A stretch of 64,000 nt of DNA from Cryobacterium gelidum (lineage in GTDB: Bacteria > Actinomycetota > Actinomycetes > Actinomycetales > Microbacteriaceae). Positions 12,664 to 21,622 of this stretch are shown piece after piece (positions within the stretch are counted from its first letter, which is position 1; the number at the start of each line of letters is the position of its first letter). The DNA lies in the NCBI RefSeq assembly GCF_004403985.1, contig NZ_SOHL01000003.1, forward strand, positions 135,212 through 199,211, given 5' to 3'. A model generated the notes under the pieces. The model searched no databases and was not told the DNA's origin. It worked only from the letters and a program-made list of their open reading frames with translations. The position numbers and the translations under genes were made by a program.

Positions 12664-14987
12664 GCGGCGACAGGAACGAAGACGAGAAAAAGAAGAACTC
12701 GAGCAATCATAAGAAGGGTCAGGCAAAGAACATCGACGGCAAGAAGGCGCAGTCCTTGAAGACACAGTCCACGCAGGCGCAGAAGCACGTGGCCCCCACC
12801 GAGCCGGCACCGATTCCCGACCACGTTCTCGAAGCCGTCGCCGCCGGCTGCTACTACAACCCGCACGAGATTCTCGGCCAGCACCTCGCCCACCAGGCCG
12901 GTGTCTCCGACCCGCTCGTCATGATCCGAGCATTGCGACCCCTTGCTACCGAGGTTTTCGCGATTCTGGCCAACGGCGCGCACGTGGAACTGGCCCACCT
13001 CGCGCAGGGTATCTGGCAGGGCGAAAGCACCCTCGGACTCACCGACTACACGATCGAGGCGCGCTACCAGGATGCTCCGCCGTGGATCTGCGATGATCCC
13101 TACCGCTTCGTTCCAACACTCGGCGAGCTGGACCTGCACCTGATCGGGGAAGGCCGCCACGAGCGCCTCTGGGATGTCCTGGGCGCACACCACCGGGAGC
13201 ACCAGGGCGTCACGGCGGCCTCGACCGGCACGTCCTTCGCGGTCTGGGCACCGCACGCCCGCGCCGCCCGCGTGATCGGCGACTTCAACGGGTGGAACGG
13301 GGTCACCCACGCCATGCGCAATATGGGCAGTACCGGCGTGTGGGAACTGTTCATTCCGGGCCTGGAACTCGGGACCAATTACAAATTCCAGCTGCTCACG
13401 CAGTCCGGCGCCTGGGTGGAGAAAGCCGACCCGATGGCCCGGCTCGCCGAGGTGCCGCCGCAGACCGCATCGGTGGTCACCGCTTCGCACTACGAGTGGG
13501 CGGATGCTGCGTGGCTGGCCAACCGCGCCGCCAACGATCCCCACGACCAGGCGATGAGCATCTACGAGATGCACGTCGGCTCGTGGCGTCCCGGGCTCGG
13601 CTACCGGGACCTGGCCGATCAACTCGTCGGGTATCTGCACGAGCTCAGCTTCACGCACGTGGAGTTCATGCCCCTCGCCGAGCATCCGTTTGGCGGGTCC
13701 TGGGGCTATCAGGTCAGCGGCTATTACGCCCCGACCAGCCGATTCGGCTCCCCCGATGACCTGCGCTATCTCATCGACCGGCTGCACCAGGCTGGTATCG
13801 GCGTGATCATGGACTGGGTTCCCGGTCACTTTCCCAAAGACGACTTCGCCCTCGCCCGTTTCGACGGCCAGCCGCTCTACGAGCATCCAGACCCGCGCCG
13901 CGGCGAGCAGCTGGACTGGGGCACCTACATCTTCGACTTCGGTCAGATGCAGGTACGCAACTTCCTGGTCGCGAACGCCCTGTACTGGCTCGAAGAATTC
14001 CACATCGATGCGCTGCGTGTCGATGCGGTCGCCTCGATGCTCTACCTCGATTATTCGCGCGAAGACGGCCAGTGGGAGCCGAACCGGTACGGCGGCAACG
14101 AGAACCTCGAGGCGATCAGCCTGCTGCAGGAGATCACCGCGACCGCCTACAAGCGCAACCCCGGCACCATCATGATCGCCGAGGAATCCACCAACTGGGG
14201 CGGGGTGACGGCCCCCACCAGCGGTGGCGGACTCGGATTCGGGTTCAAGTGGAACATGGGCTGGATGCACGACTCGCTCGAGTACATGCAGGTCGACCCG
14301 ATGTACCGTTCGTACCACCACAACGACATCACCTTCTCATTCATGTATGCGTTCAGCGAGAACTTTCTGCTGCCGATCAGCCACGACGAGGTCGTGCACG
14401 GCAAGGGCGCCCTGGTATCGAAGATGCCCGGCGATTCCTGGCAGCAGCTCGCCAACGTGCGCGCCTACCTGTCGTTCATGTGGGCGCACCCTGGCAAGCA
14501 GCTGCTGTTCATGGGCAGCGAGTTCGGGCAGCGATCAGAGTGGAGCGAGGAGCGCGGACTGGACTGGTGGATGCTCGACCAGCCGGCACACCGCGGATTG
14601 TTCAACCTGGTCGGGCAGCTCAACCGGGTCTACCGCGACAACGCGAGCCTGTGGAGTCGCGACAACGACCCGGGCGGTTTCGAGCTGCTCGACGGGGGCG
14701 CAGCGAGCCAGAACGTCGTGTCTTTCTTGCGCTGGGACAACCATGGGGTTCCCGTCGCCTGCTTCTTCAACTTCGCCGGACAGCCGCACACCGACTACCG
14801 GGTGGGCCTGCCGTTTGCCGGGCGGTGGGAAGAGATTCTCAATACGGATGCCGGCGACTTCGGCGGGTCCGGCGTGGGTAATCTGGGCACGGTCGAAGCC
14901 TTCAATGAGCCATGGGCCGGCCGGCCCGCCTCCGCGACACTGACCCTGCCGCCCCTGGCCGGTCTCTGGTTGCGCCTGCGCCGCTGA
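12660..14987 (+). CDS. glgB: 1,4-alpha-glucan branching enzyme
   Basis: GlgB cuts alpha-1,4 chains and rejoins them through alpha-1,6 bonds, here to branch the glucan that GlgE extends. The 775-residue protein has an N1 domain, a CBM48 domain (VIGDFNGWNGV), and a GH13_9 barrel with LRVDAVASMLYLDYSR (nucleophile Asp), IAEESTNW (acid Glu) and PISHDEVVHGKG. The first 45 residues are Lys-, Asn- and Gln-rich and probably disordered, which is unusual. ATGA overlap with glgE shows translational coupling. Confidence 0.95.
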   Translation: MSGDRNEDEKKKNSSNHKKGQAKNIDGKKAQSLKTQSTQAQKHVAPTEPAPIPDHVLEAVAAGCYYNPHEILGQHLAHQAGVSDPLVMIRALRPLATEVFAILANGAHVELAHLAQGIWQGESTLGLTDYTIEARYQDAPPWICDDPYRFVPTLGELDLHLIGEGRHERLWDVLGAHHREHQGVTAASTGTSFAVWAPHARAARVIGDFNGWNGVTHAMRNMGSTGVWELFIPGLELGTNYKFQLLTQSGAWVEKADPMARLAEVPPQTASVVTASHYEWADAAWLANRAANDPHDQAMSIYEMHVGSWRPGLGYRDLADQLVGYLHELSFTHVEFMPLAEHPFGGSWGYQVSGYYAPTSRFGSPDDLRYLIDRLHQAGIGVIMDWVPGHFPKDDFALARFDGQPLYEHPDPRRGEQLDWGTYIFDFGQMQVRNFLVANALYWLEEFHIDALRVDAVASMLYLDYSREDGQWEPNRYGGNENLEAISLLQEITATAYKRNPGTIMIAEESTNWGGVTAPTSGGGLGFGFKWNMGWMHDSLEYMQVDPMYRSYHHNDITFSFMYAFSENFLLPISHDEVVHGKGALVSKMPGDSWQQLANVRAYLSFMWAHPGKQLLFMGSEFGQRSEWSEERGLDWWMLDQPAHRGLFNLVGQLNRVYRDNASLWSRDNDPGGFELLDGGAASQNVVSFLRWDNHGVPVACFFNFAGQPHTDYRVGLPFAGRWEEILNTDAGDFGGSGVGNLGTVEAFNEPWAGRPASATLTLPPLAGLWLRLRR

Positions 14988-14989
14988 TA

Positions 14990-15063
14990 CCCCTGCGGCG
15001 AGAGCGCGAAGACAGCTCGCAGACGCAGGTGTCCGGGCGCTCGTTGCGCTCTCGCTCCAGGGG
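14990..15063. terminator. bidirectional terminator between glgB and the CnoX-like gene
   Basis: An 18-base left arm (14990-15007) pairs with a right arm (15046-15063) at 16 of 18 positions, closing a 38-base loop. It fills the gap between two convergent stops (14987 and 15066). No T-run follows, as is common in high-GC genomes. Confidence 0.6.
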
Positions 15064-15065
15064 GA

Positions 15066-16058
15066 TTAGTAGAGCAGGGCCGCCAGGCGAGAGCGGGTGG
15101 GTGCCACTCGGGGGTCGTCGGTGCCGATGACATCGAAGAGTTCCAGGATGCGTTCGCGGATCGTGTTGCGTCCCGGTGCGGGCTGCGCCGGGAACAGATT
15201 CAGCAGGCGATCGAAGGCGTCTTCGATGTGTCCGCCCGACAAGTCCAGGTCGGCGACCAGGAGCTGCGCCTCGAGGTCGTCGGGAGATGATGCCGCACCG
15301 TTTCGGATCTGGTCGATCGTCTTGCCCTGCAGCCGGGCGAGCAGGCTAACCTGGGCCAGGCCAGCTACGGCCATGGTGTCGTTCGGGTTTTGGGCCAGTG
15401 CCGTGCGGTATTCGTTCTGGGCGGTGGCGTAGTCGCCGGCTTCGATCGCCGTGTATGCCTCCAAGTGGTGCGGCGGCAGTGGCTCGTCGACCACGGGGAC
15501 CGGCTCGGCGTCGACGGCCGCGTCGGATGCCTCGGCCGTGCCCGTCACACCCTGCTGCGCGGCGAGCTCCAACACGCGGCCGAGCACGTCGCTGATTTGT
15601 TCCTCGGCGAGCGGGCCGTTGAAAAGCTGCACCGGCTGGCCCGTGATGACCGCGGCGACCGTGGGCACCGACTGTGCCTGGAACGCCTGTGCGAGCTGCG
15701 GGTTGGTGTCGATCTCGACCCGGGCAAGCACGAACCGACCGGCGAGACCGGTGATGAGCTTCTCCAACACCGTTATGAGCTGGGTGGAGGGTTCGCTCCA
15801 CGACGCCCAGAGCGCGACGATAACCGGAACGCGGGAGGAGAGCTCGAGCAGCTCACCGAAGTTGGCGTCCGTGCCGTCCAGCACGAGGCTTGGAACCGTG
15901 ACAGCACCGGTCGACGATGCATCGCCGCCGGCGGGTGTGCCGGTCACGGGTGGGCCACCACCGGCGACCGGCGGCGTCCCGACGGGGGCACGGTTCACGA
16001 GAGAAGAGAGGTCGACCGCTCCGCGCAGGTTCGATCCGAGAGGGGGCATATTAGTCAT
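15066..16058 (-). CDS. cysteine-less thioredoxin/TPR protein (CnoX/YbbN-like)
   Basis: A 330-residue protein with a Pro/Gly-rich N-terminal linker (about 1-55), a thioredoxin fold (about 65-170) and TPR-type helices to the C-terminus, the layout of CnoX/YbbN co-chaperones. The active-site region reads LWASWSEPS, where a thioredoxin has WCxxC, so both redox cysteines are absent. The cis-proline region (QSVPTVAA) is intact. By family knowledge it should be a holdase-type chaperone or scaffold, not an oxidoreductase. Its ATG overlaps the stop of the upstream membrane-protein gene (ATGA), so the two are coupled. Confidence 0.8.
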   Translation of the reverse strand: MTNMPPLGSNLRGAVDLSSLVNRAPVGTPPVAGGGPPVTGTPAGGDASSTGAVTVPSLVLDGTDANFGELLELSSRVPVIVALWASWSEPSTQLITVLEKLITGLAGRFVLARVEIDTNPQLAQAFQAQSVPTVAAVITGQPVQLFNGPLAEEQISDVLGRVLELAAQQGVTGTAEASDAAVDAEPVPVVDEPLPPHHLEAYTAIEAGDYATAQNEYRTALAQNPNDTMAVAGLAQVSLLARLQGKTIDQIRNGAASSPDDLEAQLLVADLDLSGGHIEDAFDRLLNLFPAQPAPGRNTIRERILELFDVIGTDDPRVAPTRSRLAALLY

Positions 16059-17884
16059 GGAAGCTCCGCTGATGTGATGAGGCCCTGGGCGAAGCCCAGG
16101 AGCACGATTTTGTCGCTTGAACCGGCCGTGGGCACATAGAACAGCAGTTGGTCGCGGTAGGTATTCTGAAAGCCCTTAGCCGTGGTGGTGATGCCGGAAA
16201 GCGCCTTGGTAGCGAGGGCGTCAGCCGCCGGGCCCACCGTGGCGCCGGCATCGACGGGTTTAACGGTCTCGGTCTCCGTCATGCTGACGGAGACGATGCT
16301 GCCGGAGTCGTTCGTGGCCAGGGCGACGGTCTCGTCGCTGCCTGCCATGGCCGCGAAATCGATCGATGCGGTTGACGGCAGGGCGGCGATCTTGGCGGCG
16401 TTGAGGTCAGCGACCTGGATTCGGAAGTTGTCCCCCTCGCTCTCGAACAGTTCGTACGAGGGGCTCGCTTCGCCCTGCGTCAAAACGTCGGCGTAGGCGG
16501 CGGCCAGCTGGTCCGGTGGCAGCAACAGCAGCTTGTTGTCCGGGGCGATAGCGGGTGCACCGACGATGGCCGGAGCTGCCTTCGGTACGTGCGCCGATTG
16601 CTCCAACGCGAACAGGTAGTTCACCTGATAGTTGGCGCGCGGCGATTCCTGCTTGAGCATGACCGCCATCGTTGGAATGCTGGGATCGTTTTCGTCCTGA
16701 ATGACGGTCATGACGACCCGCGGCCAGGAATTGGTCTGCTGCGGCAGCGTGAACGTAAGCGGGGCGCCCGGCAGTGCAACGAGCGGGGCGATGGCCGGGT
16801 CGACGGCACGGATCTTGTAGTTGGCCAGGCGCTGTTCCAGGGCCGGCCCGGTGAATCGCGTCGCGATGCTGTCGGTATTGAGGTTGGTATCGGCTTCCGC
16901 GCTGAGTCGCGAGATTTCACTCATGATCGTCTCCAGCTGAGAGACGGTCACGGCGGGCGGCGGCAGCTCGGCGGCAGCTTCGACCGAATCGGTGGATTGG
17001 GGCGTCGCGGTAGGGGTAGCGGTGGTGGTGCTGGCCGTACTGAGGTCGGGCCAGAGATCGGCCGAACAGCCCGTCAATACGAGGCCGGAGACCACAATCA
17101 TCGGCACGACGGCGACCCGGTGGGTGATTCCTCGCCGCGATTGGGTGATTTGACTGGCTTTGATGGCCTTCGGTCGTGGGGCGCGAGGCAATCTGGGCAT
17201 GCGGGGACCGCGCGGAAGGTTGCGGCGCGGCCGGCGGGAGCGACGCAGGTGCAGCAGGGCCAACACGTAGAGCACCAGGCCAGCCAGAAGCAGCACGGCA
17301 CCACCGGCGAGGAGCGGGCCTGCCAACGGGGTGGAATTGTCTGAGGCCCAGGAAAGTCGGATGCTCGCGGGCGCCGGCTCGATCCCGTCCGAGGCGACGA
17401 GCACCGAGATACCCGCGGGCAGGGCCAGCGTGGTCGTCACGGATTCCGTGCCGGCGTATTCGTCGAGCCAGAGGTCTGAGCCGGCTGGATTCACGATCGC
17501 GGCGGCAGCATCCGGTGTTGCAGCTGCGCCCGACGTTCCGTTGGGATTGTCGGGAACGACGGCATCGGTGACGGTAGAGGTCAGTTCCCCGGTTTTCTCG
17601 CTGAGGCCGACGGTGGCGTACGCGTCGTTTCCGATCCAGGCGGCAACGTCTTCGGAACGCCCGTACGCGAGGAAGATGGCCCCGTCTCCGCGCACGTTGA
17701 TCGTCTGGCTGCCCGTCGAGCCCGCCAGGGCGCTGGGATTGATCACGGTGTACTTCGCGTCACCGGTGACGGTCGAGCTCAGGGAGGTGAAAGCGGGTTC
17801 GAGAAAGATCGTTCGCTGCGCGATGCCGAGAACGATCATCACGGCAGCAAGAACGAGGGCCACGATGGCAAGAACAAAACGCAC
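16055..17884 (-). CDS. large membrane protein of unknown function
   Basis: A 609-residue protein. A membrane anchor (residues 3-22) leads into an exported-looking domain rich in Ser, Thr and Gly (about 26-185), a second membrane segment (190-212), an Arg/Pro-rich cytoplasmic stretch (213-255), and a third hydrophobic segment ending LVLTGCSADL (258-276), which looks like a lipobox inside the chain. About 330 residues with many Thr/Ala/Pro linkers follow. It reads as though a membrane protein has been joined to a lipoprotein. I recognise no catalytic motif. Coupling to the CnoX-like gene suggests a shared job at the membrane. It is divergent from the DivIVA-like gene across 244 bp. Confidence 0.7.
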   Translation of the reverse strand: MRFVLAIVALVLAAVMIVLGIAQRTIFLEPAFTSLSSTVTGDAKYTVINPSALAGSTGSQTINVRGDGAIFLAYGRSEDVAAWIGNDAYATVGLSEKTGELTSTVTDAVVPDNPNGTSGAAATPDAAAAIVNPAGSDLWLDEYAGTESVTTTLALPAGISVLVASDGIEPAPASIRLSWASDNSTPLAGPLLAGGAVLLLAGLVLYVLALLHLRRSRRPRRNLPRGPRMPRLPRAPRPKAIKASQITQSRRGITHRVAVVPMIVVSGLVLTGCSADLWPDLSTASTTTATPTATPQSTDSVEAAAELPPPAVTVSQLETIMSEISRLSAEADTNLNTDSIATRFTGPALEQRLANYKIRAVDPAIAPLVALPGAPLTFTLPQQTNSWPRVVMTVIQDENDPSIPTMAVMLKQESPRANYQVNYLFALEQSAHVPKAAPAIVGAPAIAPDNKLLLLPPDQLAAAYADVLTQGEASPSYELFESEGDNFRIQVADLNAAKIAALPSTASIDFAAMAGSDETVALATNDSGSIVSVSMTETETVKPVDAGATVGPAADALATKALSGITTTAKGFQNTYRDQLLFYVPTAGSSDKIVLLGFAQGLITSAELP

Positions 17885-18060
17885 GTATCACCCTTCAGCA
17901 TTTTTGCTGGTCGGTACTGTTCAGTCACTCTGGCTGACCCACGTGCCTGAAAATCCGCACGCACGGAGCTCCTACGTTACTGCGTTGTCCTGAAAGGTGC
18001 CTAATAGCGCCCGCGTCCCCGTCGGTCGGTACGCGAAACCGAGCTGGGGCGGCAACGCAC

Positions 18061-18066
18061 TAAAAT
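18061..18066 (+). promoter_or_regulatory. possible -10 of the DivIVA-like gene
   Basis: TAAAAT lies 62 bases before the ATG at 18129 in the divergent gap 17885-18128. The -35 is not obvious. A GAGGAG ribosome site precedes the ATG. Nothing else in the gap looks like a gene. Confidence 0.3.
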
Positions 18067-18128
18067 TGGTCTGTTCCCCGTCATGCATGATCCATCGAGG
18101 GCCGGGGCCCCATTTGTGAGGAGTAACA

Positions 18129-19736
18129 ATGTCTGACGACGAAGCTGATTTCACCCAGGTGTTTCGCGGCTACGACAAGGATGAGGTCACCAAGGCCGTC
18201 CAGTCGCTGCGACGCGAACTGATTCACGCCAACACTCAAAACGCAGAAGCCGGCCGGGAGATCAAACGGCTGACCAGCCGCATCGACGATCTCAATGCCG
18301 AGATCGAGGAGGTGGGGAGCCCCACGTTCTCCGGTCTCGGTACCAAACTGGAGAACACCCTTCGCGTCGCCGAGGAGCAGTCCACCCGCGTCATCGCTCA
18401 AGCCGATATCGACGCCGAAAAGCTGCGTGCCGCGACCAACGACGAGGTGCAGCTGCTTCGTCAGAACGCGGTGGAGCAGTCCGAACGCACTTTGTCCGAT
18501 GCCGCCGTCAAGGCACGCCGTGTACTCGATGACGTGCGCGTCGAAGCGGATGACTTGCGCGCTCGGGCCCAAGACGACCAGGCCCAGATCACTCAGGACG
18601 CGGTTCGCGATGCCTCACTGATTCGCGGCGCGGTCGCCACCGAGGCCGCCGAAGCGCGTGCCACGGTCAAGCGTGAGGTGGCGGCCATTCGCTCGGAGGC
18701 CGATCGCGAAGCAGCCGAAGTGCGTGTGGTCGCCCAGCGTGAGGCCACGGAGGCCCGTGAAATTGCGGCCGGACTGACTCGCGAGACCGAGCTGACCCGC
18801 GCCGAAGTGGCACTGGAACTCGATCAGCAGCGCGCTGATCTACAGCGGGAGACCGAACAAGCGCGCGTCGATCTCGGCGCCGAGACCGAACAGGCTCGCG
18901 TCGATCTCGCCCGGGACAGCGAGCAGGCCCGGCTGGCCGGGGCCCACGAGGCGGATCAGGCGCGAACCCTGCTCGCCGCCGAGGTCGAGCAGGGTCGTAT
19001 CGATCTGGCCCGCGAAATCGAACAGGCGCACGCGGTGACCGAGGTCGAACGTGAGCAGGCGCAGACTGACCTCGTTCGCGAGCTCGATCGCAAGCGTGCC
19101 GGCCTGGCCCGCGAGATCGAGCAGGCCCGTGCCGCTCTCACCGCCACGGGAGAGCAGGCCGGCGCCGACCTGGCCCGAGAAAACCAGCAGGCTCGTATCG
19201 ACGCCGAGGCCGAGGCCGAACAGGCCCGCATCGATCTGGAAAACCAGCTCACCGCCACACGCAAGAAGGGTGAGCACGAGGCGGGTCGCCTGACCCGGGA
19301 GATCGATCAGTCCCGAGCCGACTTCGACGTTGAGCTGAAAGCGCGCCGCGATGAGGCCGAGCAGGACCATCTGGCCCGCCATCAGGAAGCTGTGGCGCAG
19401 ACGCAGAAGTTTCAAGCGGATGCCGCCAAGCAGCTCATCGAGACGACGGAGCGCACCACCGAGCTGCGCACCCTCAACGAGCAACTGGATACCGGTGCGC
19501 GCGAGGAGGCCAAGGCGAACAAGGACCTCGCCGAAGAGAACGCCGCGCGCATTCTCAGCGACGCCCACTTCACCGCCACCACCCTCGTCACCGAGGCGAC
19601 GACGCGTTCGCGCGCCCTCGTCGCCGACGCCGAAGACCGGTTATCGCAGATTAGGATTGAGCGCGATGCCGTTGCCGGTTATTTCGAGAGCCTGCGCAGC
19701 GTTTTGACCCAGGCGGAACGGGTCACGGCCGAGTAA
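18129..19736 (+). CDS. DivIVA-like coiled-coil protein with tandem hendecads
   Basis: A 535-residue, very Glu-, Ala- and Arg-rich protein. The N-terminus (FTQVFRGYDKDEVTKAVQSL) matches the DivIVA lipid-binding/N-terminal motif. The rest is almost all predicted coiled coil. Residues 233-375 consist of thirteen consecutive 11-residue units of the type QARVDLARDSE. Hendecads favour long right-handed or straight rods. Actinobacterial DivIVA-family proteins organise polar growth, septation or cytoskeletal filaments (compare FilP/Scy types), so a structural role near the envelope is inferred. It is not the canonical Wag31. The AI-2E permease starts 23 bp downstream, so the two may be cotranscribed. 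Confidence 0.8.
   Translation: MSDDEADFTQVFRGYDKDEVTKAVQSLRRELIHANTQNAEAGREIKRLTSRIDDLNAEIEEVGSPTFSGLGTKLENTLRVAEEQSTRVIAQADIDAEKLRAATNDEVQLLRQNAVEQSERTLSDAAVKARRVLDDVRVEADDLRARAQDDQAQITQDAVRDASLIRGAVATEAAEARATVKREVAAIRSEADREAAEVRVVAQREATEAREIAAGLTRETELTRAEVALELDQQRADLQRETEQARVDLGAETEQARVDLARDSEQARLAGAHEADQARTLLAAEVEQGRIDLAREIEQAHAVTEVEREQAQTDLVRELDRKRAGLAREIEQARAALTATGEQAGADLARENQQARIDAEAEAEQARIDLENQLTATRKKGEHEAGRLTREIDQSRADFDVELKARRDEAEQDHLARHQEAVAQTQKFQADAAKQLIETTERTTELRTLNEQLDTGAREEAKANKDLAEENAARILSDAHFTATTLVTEATTRSRALVADAEDRLSQIRIERDAVAGYFESLRSVLTQAERVTAE
18825..19253 (+). repeat. thirteen degenerate 33-bp tandem repeats
   Basis: The DNA encoding residues 233-375 of the DivIVA-like protein is a run of thirteen 33-bp units. 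Most begin CAGGC/GCG with Arg following and contain a GAG or GAA near the end. The protein units align without gaps over 143 residues. Confidence 0.85.
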
Positions 19737-19759
19737 TTCCCCACTCCTGGAGTCGACAC

Positions 19760-20809
19760 GTGAAAATTCAAAATGCATTCCGGTTTGGCCTTGTGGGTAC
19801 CCTGGGCGTCGGGTTGGGCCTACTGATCATCACCTCGGTGATCACCCTGCAGACGATCATCATCTATGTCGGGGCCGCGCTGTTCATCGCGCTTGGTCTA
19901 GACCCGGCCGTTTCCTGGTTGGAGAAGAAGAAATTCCCTCGCTGGGCTGCCATTCTGACCGTAGTGACGGCGGTGCTCGGCGTGCTCACCGCTGTGATCG
20001 TTGCGATCGTTCCGATCATTGTCGGCCAGCTGTCCAAGCTCTCCAACCTCATTCCGGAACTCGTTCGGGCAGTCAACAGCTCGACGTTCCTGACTGATCT
20101 CCAGAAGCAGCTCCCCGGCTTCGACATCGGACAGATCAGCAGGACGATTACCGATTTTCTCGGCGGAAACCTGACCAACATCACGGCCACGGTCGTTCAG
20201 TCGGGGTTGGCTTTTGTCAACGGCCTGTTCGGCGGTCTCATCATTTTGATTCTCACGCTGTACTTCACGGCCTCCCTGAACGCCATAAAGCGCGCAACTT
20301 ACCAGCTGGTTCCAGCGTCCAAGCGGGAGCGCTTCACCGATATCAGCGAGCAGATCACCACGGCGGTCGGTCGGTACATCGTCGGGCAGGCAGCGTTGGC
20401 TTCCGTCAATGGCGTGCTGAGCTTCATCTTTCTGTCGATCATCGGGGCACCGTTTCCGGCCCTTCTGGCGTTCATCGCCTTTCTGCTGTCCCTGGTGCCG
20501 CTGATCGGTACCATTTCCGGCTCGGTCATCATCGTGCTGACCTGCCTGATCCCCGAGATTGGCAGTTCCCCGCAGACTGCCCTGGCCGCTGCTATTTATT
20601 ACCTCATCTACATGCAGGTCGAGGCCTACGTGCTCAGCCCGAACATCATGAACCGGGCCGTCTCCGTGCCGGGCGCGGTCGTCGTGATCGCGGCTCTGGC
20701 CGGCGGCAGCCTGCTCGGCATTCTCGGCGCGCTCATCGCTATCCCGGTCGCCGCCTCGATCATCATGATCGTCAAACAGGTCGTCATCCCCCGCCAGAAC
20801 GCGCTCTGA
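19760..20809 (+). CDS. AI-2E family permease (PerM-like)
   Basis: A 349-residue membrane protein with about eight hydrophobic segments, the family motif FRLDPAVSWLEKK-like (FIALGLDPAVSWLEKK) after the first two segments, and a C-terminal block of hydrophobic helices ending in VAASIIMIVKQV. The family was named for autoinducer-2 export, but most members have unproved substrates. GTG at 19760 follows a GGAG ribosome site at 19749-19752. It lies close behind the DivIVA-like gene and ends at a strong hairpin. Confidence 0.85.
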   Translation: MKIQNAFRFGLVGTLGVGLGLLIITSVITLQTIIIYVGAALFIALGLDPAVSWLEKKKFPRWAAILTVVTAVLGVLTAVIVAIVPIIVGQLSKLSNLIPELVRAVNSSTFLTDLQKQLPGFDIGQISRTITDFLGGNLTNITATVVQSGLAFVNGLFGGLIILILTLYFTASLNAIKRATYQLVPASKRERFTDISEQITTAVGRYIVGQAALASVNGVLSFIFLSIIGAPFPALLAFIAFLLSLVPLIGTISGSVIIVLTCLIPEIGSSPQTALAAAIYYLIYMQVEAYVLSPNIMNRAVSVPGAVVVIAALAGGSLLGILGALIAIPVAASIIMIVKQVVIPRQNAL

Positions 20810-20816
20810 CCGGTCT

Positions 20817-20834
20817 CGGGGCCGCGCGGCCCCG
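20817..20834. terminator. 18-bp GC palindrome between convergent genes
   Basis: CGGGGCC, then GCGC, then GGCCCCG form a perfect palindrome between the permease stop (20809) and the hydrolase stop (20854). It probably stops transcription from both sides, although no T-run follows. Confidence 0.6.
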
Positions 20835-20853
20835 GCGCGCAGGACGCGTCTGG

Positions 20854-21579
20854 CTACGGCGCCGTCCACTCGGTGGGCAGCGGAAGCGCGCCGGGATTGA
20901 CGGTGGCCACGATCTCGGTCAGTACTCGGCGGGTCAGGTTTTCACCGACCCACAGGTGTTTACCACCCGCGACTGCGACGAGACGCAGGTCGGGAACGCT
21001 CGTGAACCGAAGGCGGGCGGCATCCGGTCGCAGATAGTCGTCGAACTCGGGGATCAGAGCCACCAGAGCCCGTTCATTGCCGGCCCACGCCGCCACCTCC
21101 TCAGCAGTCGTCCGGTGTAACGGCGGCGACAACAGGATGGCACCTCGGATCGGATGCTCCAGGCCGTACTTGAGCGCGAGTTCTGTGCCGAACGACCAAC
21201 CGACCAACCAGGGATTGGGCAGCTCGCGCTCGGCGACGAAGGCCATCGCCGCAGCTACATCGGCCCGTTCGGTGAGTCCGTGGCCGAAATCGCCCTCGCT
21301 CGTACCGCGGGGCGACGACGTACCGCGAGTGTTGAACCGCAGTACGGCCAAATCGGCCAGGGCAGGCAGGCGGTTAGCTGCCTTACGCAGAATGTGTGAG
21401 TCCATGAAGCCGCCAGCGGTGGGCAGCGGATGCAGGGTCACAAGCGTCGCGACCGGTGCACGTCCGACCGGGGTCGCCAGTTCACCCACCAGGGTGAGCC
21501 CATCGCTGGTCTGCAGTTCGATGTGCTCGACGGTGGCGGGCAGTTCGATGCCCCCACGAATGTCAACCGGCAGGGTCAC
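20854..21579 (-). CDS. alpha/beta hydrolase
   Basis: A 241-residue cytoplasmic hydrolase. The nucleophile elbow is GWSFG and a late KHLWV supplies a candidate catalytic histidine; LHPLPTAGG near the start fits the oxyanion region. The N-terminal part (TSDGLTLVGELATP) resembles the small dienelactone hydrolase/OsmC-neighbour type. The substrate cannot be told. It is the last gene of the minus-strand run from rpsB. Confidence 0.8.
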   Translation of the reverse strand: MTLPVDIRGGIELPATVEHIELQTSDGLTLVGELATPVGRAPVATLVTLHPLPTAGGFMDSHILRKAANRLPALADLAVLRFNTRGTSSPRGTSEGDFGHGLTERADVAAAMAFVAERELPNPWLVGWSFGTELALKYGLEHPIRGAILLSPPLHRTTAEEVAAWAGNERALVALIPEFDDYLRPDAARLRFTSVPDLRLVAVAGGKHLWVGENLTRRVLTEIVATVNPGALPLPTEWTAP

Positions 21580-21622
21580 TGAGTCTCCTCATATCGCGGT
21601 GCGCGCTGGTGTACCAGGTGCG

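Noticed and set aside
12492-14321. A 609-codon open frame on the minus strand opposite glgE-glgB
   Set aside because: It is antisense to two certain genes, has no family motif and is rich in residues expected from reading high-GC codons backwards.
18129-19736. DivIVA-like protein as the canonical Wag31/DivIVA
   Set aside because: It is about twice as long as Wag31, lies outside the dcw cluster context and consists of hendecads; only the N-terminal motif is shared.
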